A stretch of 5,944 bases of DNA from Flavobacterium sp. Lineage in GTDB: Bacteria > Bacteroidota > Bacteroidia > Flavobacteriales > Flavobacteriaceae. The notes beneath the pieces were generated by a model that searched no databases, was not told where the DNA came from, and saw nothing but the letters and a program-made list of their open reading frames with translations. The DNA is taken from NCBI GenBank assembly GCA_030682755.1, contig JAUXNR010000479.1, forward strand, positions 1 to 5,944. Reading direction: 5' to 3'. The translations under genes were made by a program, and so were the position numbers. Position 1 is the stretch's first letter, and each line of letters begins with the position of its first letter. Shown piece after piece: positions 1 to 5,665 of the stretch.

Positions 1-3000
1 GAACGGTTATGCGTTACACCGACGTTTGGAATGACCTTACTGAAAAAATGGGCTATTGGGTTGATATGGAAGATCCGTATGTAACCTATAAATCCAAATA
101 CATGGAATCGGTTTGGTGGTTGTTAAAACAGATTTATGACAAGAATTTGTTATACAAAGGTTACACTATTCAACCGTATTCGCCAAAAGCCGGAACGGGA
201 TTGTCTTCGCACGAAGTGAACCAGCCCGGAAGTTACAGAGATGTAACCGATACAACCGTTGTGGCTCAATTCAAAACAAAACAAGAAACGTTGCCTAGCT
301 TTTTACAAGGTTTTGGCGATGTTCACATTTTAGCTTGGACGACCACACCTTGGACGTTGCCAAGTAATACCGCTTTGACGGTTGGGCCGAAGATTGATTA
401 TGCTTTGGTTAAAACTTTCAATCAATATACGTTTGAACCGGTAAATGTGATTTTGGCTAAAAATTTAGTTGGGAAACAATTTGCCGGAAAATATTTTATT
501 TCGGAAAACGAAACTGATTTTACAAATTATAAAGCTGACGATAAAAAAATACCCTATCAAATTATAACAGAATGCAAAGGAATAGATTTAGTAGGCATTC
601 GTTACGAACAATTATTGCCTTACGTTTTACCTTACCAAAATCCTGAAAATGCTTTCCGAGTAATTTCAGGTGATTTCGTCACAACTGAAGACGGAACAGG
701 TGTGGTTCATACTGCTCCAACTTTTGGTGCAGATGATGCGAAAGTGGCCAAAGAAGCTACTCCGGAAGTTCCACCGATGTTGGTTTTAGATGAGAATGGA
801 ACGCCTGTGCCATTAGTAGATTTACAAGGTAGATTCATTAACGGATTGGGTGAATTATCAGGAAAATATGTCAAGAATGAATATTATAATGACGGAGAAG
901 CACCTGAAAGATCTATTGATGTTGACATTGCGATTCGTTTGAAAGAAGAAAACAAAGCCTTCAAAGTAGAAAAATACGTCCACAGTTACCCACATTGTTG
1001 GCGAACAGACAAACCTATTTTATATTATCCGTTAGATTCTTGGTTTATAAAAGTAACTGACGTTAAAGAACGAATGTTCGATTTAAACGAAACCATCAAC
1101 TGGAAACCAAAAGCAACAGGAGAAGGACGTTTTGGAAACTGGTTGAAAAATGCTAATGATTGGAATTTGTCCCGTTCACGCTATTGGGGAATTCCTTTGC
1201 CAATATGGAGAACAGAAGATAAAACAGAAGAAATTTGTATAGGTTCTGTTGAAGAACTTTATGCTGAAATAGAAAAATCAATTGCTGCCGGAGTTCAAAA
1301 AGAGCATCCGTTTAAGGCTTTTGAAACCGGAAACATGAGTGAAGCCAACTATGATTTAGTTGATTTGCATAAAAATGTTGTGGATGCCATTGTGTTAGTT
1401 TCTCCTTCGGGAAAACCAATGAAGCGAGAAACCGATTTAATTGATGTTTGGTTTGACAGCGGAGCCATGCCTTATGCTCAATGGCATTATCCGTTTGAAA
1501 ACAAAGATAAAATTGACCAAAACAAAGATTTCCCGGCTGATTTTATTGCAGAAGGTGTTGATCAAACCAGAGGTTGGTTTTATACGCTTCACGCCATTGG
1601 AACGTTGGTTTTTGATAAAATTGCATATAAAAACGTAGTTTCCAACGGATTGGTTTTAGATAAAAACGGACAAAAAATGTCAAAACGATTGGGTAACGCC
1701 ATCGACCCATTTAAGACATTAGAAGAATATGGACCTGATGCAACCCGTTGGTACATGATTTCAAATGCCAATCCGTGGGATAATTTGAAATTTGACATTG
1801 AAGGTGTGGCTGAGGTGCGACGAAAATTCTTCGGAACACTTTACAATACCTACTCGTTCTTTGCGTTGTATGCCAATATTGATGAATTTAGTTATGCTGA
1901 GGCTGATATTCCTTTGGCTGAAAGACCTGAGATTGACCGATGGATTCTTTCTGAATTGCATACGTTGATAAAAAATGTAGAAAGTTATTATGAAGATTAT
2001 GAGCCAACAAAAGCGGCTCGTGAAATTTCAGAGTTTGTACAGGAAAATTTAAGTAACTGGTATGTACGTCTTTGCCGAAGACGTTTTTGGAAAGGCGATT
2101 ATGGAACCGATAAAATTGCAGCATATCAAACCCTTTACACATGTTTGGTTACCGTTTCAAAATTAGCAGCACCCATAGCTCCTTTCTTTATGGATAGGCT
2201 TTACAAAGATTTAACACAAGCAACACGTTCAGAAAATTTTGACAGCATACATTTGGCTGATTTTCCGAAATATGTTGAAAAATATGTTGATAAATCGTTA
2301 GAGAGCAAAATGATGAAAGCCCAAACGGTTTCTTCATTGGTTCTGTCCTTGAGAAAAAAGGAAATGATTAAGGTGCGTCAACCGTTGCAAAAGGTTATGA
2401 TTCCTATACTTGACGCTCAACAACGCATTGAAATTGAAGCAGTTTCAGACCTGATAAAAGCGGAGGTAAACGTTAAAGAAATTGAATTATTAGACGATGC
2501 TTCTGGAGTTTTAGTCAAACAAATTAAGCCCAATTTCAAGGCTTTAGGGCCACGATTTGGAAAAGATATGGGATTGATTTCCAAAGCAATACAAGAGTTT
2601 GGGCAAGAGCAAATTAATGAATTAGACCGCAATGGAAGTTTAGATATTGAAATTGGTGGAAAAAGTATAACTTTAGCATTGGATGATGTAGAGATTTCTT
2701 CTCAAGATATTCCCGGATTATTGGTTGCAAATGCTAACGGGATTACAGTAGCTTTAGACATTACAATTTCGGATGAATTACGAAAAGAAGGAATTGCAAG
2801 AGAGTTGGTGAACCGAATTCAAAATCTTAGAAAAGACAGCGGATTTGAAGTAACAGATAAGATTAAAGTGCAATTGCAAAATAATGAAACATTAGAAGCC
2901 GCTATTGCCGCAAATATGGATTATATTAAATCAGAAACATTAACCTCAGATTTAGTTTTTGAAAGCGAAATTAAAAACGGTACAGAAATTGAGTTTGATG

Positions 3001-3032
3001 ACATTATAACAAAAATATTAATTTCAAAATAA
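1..3032 (+). CDS. ileS: Isoleucyl-tRNA synthetase, type 2 (5'-truncated by window)
   Basis: Charges tRNA-Ile with isoleucine in the cytoplasm and hydrolyses mischarged Val-tRNA-Ile. The frame is open to the left edge (codons for T-V precede the Met at 9), so that Met is internal. Roughly 120 N-terminal residues, including the HIGH motif, should lie upstream. Numbering from the Met at 9: the CP1 editing domain shows TTTPWTLPSN (111-120) and GTGVVHTAPTFGADD (229-243). The catalytic core resumes with SRSRYWGIPLPIW, DVWFDSGA (479-486) and the class I signature KMSKR (556-560, bases 1674-1688). The anticodon-binding helical domain starts near EIDRWILSELH (641) and includes NLSNWYVRLCRRRFW (680-694). 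The C-terminal part ends with ELRKEGIARELVNRIQ (923-938) and has no Cys zinc ribbon. That tail is typical of type 2, eukaryote-like IleRS rather than the E. coli form. The reading frame is intact to TAA. The DksA-like gene follows after 6 bases, so the two form an operon. Confidence 0.97.
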   Translation, partial: TVMRYTDVWNDLTEKMGYWVDMEDPYVTYKSKYMESVWWLLKQIYDKNLLYKGYTIQPYSPKAGTGLSSHEVNQPGSYRDVTDTTVVAQFKTKQETLPSFLQGFGDVHILAWTTTPWTLPSNTALTVGPKIDYALVKTFNQYTFEPVNVILAKNLVGKQFAGKYFISENETDFTNYKADDKKIPYQIITECKGIDLVGIRYEQLLPYVLPYQNPENAFRVISGDFVTTEDGTGVVHTAPTFGADDAKVAKEATPEVPPMLVLDENGTPVPLVDLQGRFINGLGELSGKYVKNEYYNDGEAPERSIDVDIAIRLKEENKAFKVEKYVHSYPHCWRTDKPILYYPLDSWFIKVTDVKERMFDLNETINWKPKATGEGRFGNWLKNANDWNLSRSRYWGIPLPIWRTEDKTEEICIGSVEELYAEIEKSIAAGVQKEHPFKAFETGNMSEANYDLVDLHKNVVDAIVLVSPSGKPMKRETDLIDVWFDSGAMPYAQWHYPFENKDKIDQNKDFPADFIAEGVDQTRGWFYTLHAIGTLVFDKIAYKNVVSNGLVLDKNGQKMSKRLGNAIDPFKTLEEYGPDATRWYMISNANPWDNLKFDIEGVAEVRRKFFGTLYNTYSFFALYANIDEFSYAEADIPLAERPEIDRWILSELHTLIKNVESYYEDYEPTKAAREISEFVQENLSNWYVRLCRRRFWKGDYGTDKIAAYQTLYTCLVTVSKLAAPIAPFFMDRLYKDLTQATRSENFDSIHLADFPKYVEKYVDKSLESKMMKAQTVSSLVLSLRKKEMIKVRQPLQKVMIPILDAQQRIEIEAVSDLIKAEVNVKEIELLDDASGVLVKQIKPNFKALGPRFGKDMGLISKAIQEFGQEQINELDRNGSLDIEIGGKSITLALDDVEISSQDIPGLLVANANGITVALDITISDELRKEGIARELVNRIQNLRKDSGFEVTDKIKVQLQNNETLEAAIAANMDYIKSETLTSDLVFESEIKNGTEIEFDDIITKILISK

Positions 3033-3038
3033 AAGAAT

Positions 3039-3419
3039 ATGACAGATGAAGTAGTACGATACTCCGACACCGACTTGGCTGAGTTCAAAGAAATTATCTT
3101 AAAAAAAATTGAGAAAGCCCAAAACGATTTAGAATTAATCAAAAGTGCCTATATGAACGATTTGAATAATGGAACTGATGATACATCACCCACATTCAAA
3201 GCTTTTGAAGAAGGTAGCGAAACCATGTCTAAAGAAGCCAACTCTCAATTAGCAATTCGTCAGGAAAAATTTATCCGCGACTTAAAAAATGCACTTTTCA
3301 GAGTAGAAAACAAAACCTACGGGGTTTGTAAGGTTACAGGTAAATTAATTTCAAAGGAACGCTTAAAATTAGTGCCACATGCCACCATGAGCATTGAAGC
3401 AAAAAATTTACAACGGTAA
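3039..3419 (+). CDS. TraR/DksA-family transcriptional regulator with degenerate zinc site
   Basis: A 126-residue protein of the family that binds the RNA polymerase secondary channel and modulates initiation, often with ppGpp. Residues 12-92 look like the coiled-coil hairpin: charged helices flank a tip around 45-60 (NGTDDTSPTFKAFEEG). The C-terminal globular part starts at YGVC (94-97). Aligned without gaps to E. coli DksA (from memory), 74-97 match well. The four zinc cysteines fall on C97, T100, S118 and A121 with the exact 2-17-2 spacing, so only one Cys remains. The stretch TGKLISKERLKLVPHATMSIEAKN (100-123) is well formed and resembles other Bacteroidota members, so I read this as a family variant, not decay. 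The ATG lies 6 bases after the ileS stop with an A-rich leader, so it is probably translated from the ileS message. A strong terminator follows. Whether it replaces classical DksA in this organism is not shown by the sequence; I give no symbol for that reason. Confidence 0.9.
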   Translation: MTDEVVRYSDTDLAEFKEIILKKIEKAQNDLELIKSAYMNDLNNGTDDTSPTFKAFEEGSETMSKEANSQLAIRQEKFIRDLKNALFRVENKTYGVCKVTGKLISKERLKLVPHATMSIEAKNLQR

Positions 3420-3434
3420 TAACTTTATATAACT

Positions 3435-3462
3435 AAAAAAGCTCCAATTTGGAGCTTTTTTT
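3435..3462 (+). terminator. Intrinsic terminator of the ileS-dksA-like operon, probably bidirectional
   Basis: Six As (3435-3440) precede GCTCCA, a 3-base loop ATT, and TGGAGC (stem 3441-3446 with 3450-3455). Seven Ts (3456-3462) follow directly. The structure begins 16 bases after the stop of the DksA-like gene. Because an A tract sits on the left side, the minus strand reads as a stem followed by Ts as well. It could therefore also end transcripts of the convergent lipoprotein gene, which stops about 170 bases away and has no nearer T-tailed hairpin that I can see. Confidence 0.9.
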
Positions 3463-3558
3463 ATGTTTGAAATTTAATCAAATTAAAATTCACAACACTC
3501 AACTGCAATAATATAAAATTTGATTCGGAACAGTGTTGAAATTTTTTTGCTGCATTCA

Positions 3559-3587
3559 TCCTGCAAGGTTTTCAAAACCTTGTAGGA
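3559..3587. repeat. 29-base near-perfect palindrome, REP-like intergenic element
   Basis: Arms 3559-3572 (TCCTGCAAGGTTTT) and 3574-3587 (AAAACCTTGTAGGA) pair over 14 positions around a single central C at 3573. The only imperfection is one G-T wobble (3563 with 3583). No T run follows on either strand, so it does not look like a normal terminator. From memory, palindromes built on CCTRCAAGGTTTT are scattered through intergenic regions of flavobacterial genomes. Within this window there is only one copy, so the dispersed-repeat reading rests on that recollection. It lies in the 3' untranslated region of the lipoprotein gene, 46 bases past its stop. Confidence 0.6.
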
Positions 3588-3632
3588 AATCAAATCTAAC
3601 CAAATAAGTTATAAAAACATTGATATCTTTCA

Positions 3633-4877
3633 TTAAAAATTAACCGTACTAATCGGAGTCAAAGTAAAATTAGGCCCGTAATTGTATTGAATAATTTTAT
3701 TCATCCCCACTGCAATTAAATGTGAATCCAAAGGAATAACATCGGTTACTACATCAGCATACGTGTTTTCTAAACTCAATGCAGAACCATTTGTGGCATC
3801 AAAAACTTTTAAACCACCATTTTTACAACACACATATAAAGTGTTGCTTCTGTATCCCAAGCCATAAGGTTCAGCAATCAAATAAGTAGAAACCAGTGTT
3901 GGATTAGAAATGTTAGAAATATCAATAACATTGATTTGGTCTTCAATGGCTCCACAAGTAGTACCGCCTCTAACAGTAATATAAGCTGTTGTTTGATTTA
4001 CAACAACCGGATCACAAGCCGTAGCATGCGAAAAACCGGAAACATAATACGGATTAAATTCATCAGTAGCATTGAAAACAAACATTCCGTTTGTGGCTCC
4101 AACAAATAAATAGTCTTTTTGTTTGAACAAGGTTTCAAATTGACCGCCCCCAAACCATTCCGTCATGTAAATCGGACTCACATAAACCGGTTGTAATGGG
4201 TTTGAAATATTGATAACATTCAAATGAAACGGTTCAATCACATACAACGCATTGTTGTTTATTTGAAAACGGGCATACGAACCGCCAACACCAACAATAC
4301 CTCCGGCTCCTTGAGCTCCTTCAAATGCGTCATTTGCAAAATCCAAATGCATGCCGGTTGGTCTTTTTTTAGTTTCTAAATTATAGCCCACAATAATCTC
4401 ATTAGCGTTTGGCATAACGGTATAATCGTAAAACTCTGCTTCATCAGGGAAAACAGGGTAAAAAGAAAACACATTTTGCAACGTGTTAATCACTGTGATG
4501 TTTTGTATAGAAGAAATATCAAATGTCACCAAATCAACATAATTATCAGCATATAAATGATTTCCTTTAACAGCAATATCATGAACACCTTCTAAAGCAA
4601 TAAATGCAATATTTTGCGGACTTGCCGGATTTTGATTGTCAAAAACATGAATACCTTCTTCTTGAGCAATGTAAAAAAGATAGTTTTGACTCACATAAAT
4701 TTTTCCGTCAGAATGAGTTTCTCTTGCTCCTGTCACGGAAATTCCGGACCGAATGGCATCCAAACTTTTTACAATCGGAACAGCAAAAACAGCTGTTTCA
4801 TTGGAACCATCATCTGAAGTACAGCCTAAAAAAGGCAAAATCAGCATAAAACAGAAAAAAAAGCGAATAGTTTTCAT
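3633..4877 (-). CDS. LVIVD-repeat beta-propeller lipoprotein, predicted surface-exposed
   Basis: A 414-residue exported lipoprotein of unknown function. I start it at the ATG at 4877. A longer frame opens with TTG at 4910, but that codon lies inside the likely -7 promoter element, and the ATG places a classic signal peptide at the N-terminus: K2 and R5, hydrophobic 6-17, then FLGC with Cys19 as the lipidated residue. Phe at -3 is a loose fit to the lipobox but tolerable. TSDDGS follows Cys19; SDD next to the Cys resembles the Bacteroidota surface-export signal. The mature part has about seven modules of the form YLFV...GhxVFD...NP, starting near 66, 107, 210, 256, 298, 347 and 386, with a possible extra one near 160. 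Examples are GIHVFDNQNPASP, INVIDISNISNP and GGLKVFDATNG. This pattern matches LVIVD repeats, which form a beta-propeller. A Gly-rich stretch lies at 188-199; Cys sit at 288, 308, 350 and 351. There is no catalytic motif I recognise. It is antisense to both flanking plus-strand genes. Confidence 0.88.
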   Translation of the reverse strand: MKTIRFFFCFMLILPFLGCTSDDGSNETAVFAVPIVKSLDAIRSGISVTGARETHSDGKIYVSQNYLFYIAQEEGIHVFDNQNPASPQNIAFIALEGVHDIAVKGNHLYADNYVDLVTFDISSIQNITVINTLQNVFSFYPVFPDEAEFYDYTVMPNANEIIVGYNLETKKRPTGMHLDFANDAFEGAQGAGGIVGVGGSYARFQINNNALYVIEPFHLNVINISNPLQPVYVSPIYMTEWFGGGQFETLFKQKDYLFVGATNGMFVFNATDEFNPYYVSGFSHATACDPVVVNQTTAYITVRGGTTCGAIEDQINVIDISNISNPTLVSTYLIAEPYGLGYRSNTLYVCCKNGGLKVFDATNGSALSLENTYADVVTDVIPLDSHLIAVGMNKIIQYNYGPNFTLTPISTVNF

Positions 4878-4907
4878 AGCAAAAAAACGTTTATTTAAAT
4901 GGTAGTT

Positions 4908-4915
4908 CAAATGTA
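4908..4915 (-). promoter_or_regulatory. Bacteroidota -7 promoter element for the lipoprotein gene
   Basis: Read on the minus strand the site is TACATTTG, an exact match to TAnnTTTG. Transcription would start about 5-7 bases further on, giving a leader of roughly 25 bases before the ATG at 4877. No good TTTG/TTG -33 element sits at the usual spacing; the nearest ATTG is 26 bases upstream, which is long. No Shine-Dalgarno sequence is visible, as is common in this phylum. Confidence 0.55.
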
Positions 4916-4932
4916 AATACTTTTTTTTACAT

Positions 4933-4965
4933 AATTGACTACAATTGAAACTATTAAAAGTTTCA
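4933..4965. repeat. Two adjoining inverted repeats between divergent promoters
   Basis: AATTG (4933-4937) and CAATT (4942-4946) form a dyad with a 4-base spacer. It abuts and shares a base with TGAAACT (4946-4952) and AGTTTCA (4959-4965), a 7-base perfect dyad with a 6-base spacer. Both lie in the divergent intergenic region, upstream of both predicted transcription starts, where an operator could sit. The sequence is very AT-rich, so short dyads arise by chance; a regulatory role is a guess. Confidence 0.25.
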
Positions 4966-5006
4966 TAACATTAGAATTTTACGCTTTTTTTGTTTGATAA
5001 TATTCC

Positions 5007-5014
5007 TATTTTTG
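5007..5014 (+). promoter_or_regulatory. Bacteroidota -7 promoter element for lspA
   Basis: TATTTTTG matches TAnnTTTG exactly and ends 18 bases before the chosen lspA ATG, leaving a leader of about a dozen bases. TTTG motifs at 4989-4992 and 4993-4996 could serve as -33 elements, but the spacers (14 and 10 bases) are shorter than usual. The presence of this site shows how lspA can be transcribed although a terminator and an antisense gene separate it from the ileS operon. Confidence 0.6.
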
Positions 5015-5032
5015 CAGGATAAATTCTCATCA

Positions 5033-5665
5033 ATGTCATTAAAGAAAGCAACCCTACTCATCGTAATCATTTTATTGGTTGATCAAATCTCTAAAATTTA
5101 CATAAAAACCAATTTTATTTATGGCGAGTCAGGCGAAATTAAAGTAGCCGAATGGTTTAGAATCATGCTGATTGAAAATGAAGGAATGGCATGGGGAACG
5201 GTTATTCCTGGTGAATACGGGAAATTATTTTTAACAGTTTTCAGAATTTTTGCCGTTTTTGGTATTGCTTATTGGTTGTGGAGTTCGGTTAAAACAAAAG
5301 CTTCCAACTATCTAATTGTTGCTATTTCATTAATTTTTGCCGGAGCTTTTGGAAACATCATTGACAGTGTTTTTTATGGCGTAATTTTTAATGATAGTTT
5401 TCATGCACCCGCAACGCTATTTTCTGAAAATCCATACGGAACGCTGTTTCACGGAAAAGTGGTGGACATGTTATATTTCCCTTTTTGGTCAGGAATTCTG
5501 CCGGAATGGTTGCCAATTTTGGGCGGAAAATATTTCACCTTTTTTAATGCCATTTTCAACATTGCAGATATGGCTATTTCAACAGGAGTTGGAATTTTAA
5601 TTGTATTCAATAAAAAAGCATTTGCACCTGCTCAAACTTCAGAAGCTGAAGCAGCAGAATCTTAA
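5033..5665 (+). CDS. lspA: Lipoprotein signal peptidase (signal peptidase II)
   Basis: Inner-membrane aspartyl protease that cuts the signal peptide in front of the diacylglyceryl-Cys of prolipoproteins. The 210-residue product starts at ATG 5033; a TTG 39 bases upstream extends the frame but precedes the promoter element. There are four hydrophobic segments near 6-22, 64-83, 93-110 and 172-192. Family motifs are VDQISK (Asp17), ENEGMAWG (48-55, matching NxGxAF), GNIIDS (107-112, Asp111), HGKVVDM (Asp145) and FNIAD (Asp179). Asp145 and Asp179 correspond to the catalytic pair. The product is longer than E. coli LspA (164 residues) mainly because of two loops: 33 residues between Asp111 and Asp145 (8 in E. 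coli) and 33 between Asp145 and Asp179 (17 in E. coli). This enlargement is usual in Bacteroidota as I recall. Ser112 replaces the usual Arg of GNxxDR. The C-terminus is an Ala/Glu-rich tail (198-210). The divergent neighbour encodes a likely substrate. The stop overlaps the convergent folate gene. Confidence 0.95.
   Translation: MSLKKATLLIVIILLVDQISKIYIKTNFIYGESGEIKVAEWFRIMLIENEGMAWGTVIPGEYGKLFLTVFRIFAVFGIAYWLWSSVKTKASNYLIVAISLIFAGAFGNIIDSVFYGVIFNDSFHAPATLFSENPYGTLFHGKVVDMLYFPFWSGILPEWLPILGGKYFTFFNAIFNIADMAISTGVGILIVFNKKAFAPAQTSEAEAAES

Noticed and set aside
9..11. ATG at 9 as the true start of IleRS
   Set aside because: The frame is open upstream and the N-terminal Rossmann part with HIGH is absent, so the gene must begin before the window.
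3493..3538. Inverted repeat CAACACT...AGTGTTG followed by a T run as a second terminator
   Set aside because: The stem is only 7 bases with a 32-base AT-rich loop; a strong terminator already lies just upstream.
3559..3587. Palindrome as terminator of the lipoprotein gene
   Set aside because: On the minus strand it is followed by TGAATGCAGC and then A residues, not by T residues.
4604..4849. Plus-strand small open frames opposite the lipoprotein signal region
   Set aside because: They lie antisense to a well-supported gene, show no family features, and overlap one another in two frames; these are shadows.
4878..4910. TTG start 11 codons upstream for the lipoprotein
   Set aside because: It puts extra residues in front of the signal peptide and lies inside the -7 promoter match; ATG at 4877 gives a normal lipoprotein signal.
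4936..4941. TTGACT-like box as a sigma70 -35 element
   Set aside because: The window looks like Bacteroidota, whose primary sigma factor uses TTTG and TAnnTTTG; no matching TATAAT at 17 bases was evident.
4994..5032. TTG start 13 codons upstream for LspA
   Set aside because: The extension spans the TATTTTTG promoter element and is not part of the family N-terminus; MSLKKAT is a normal beginning.
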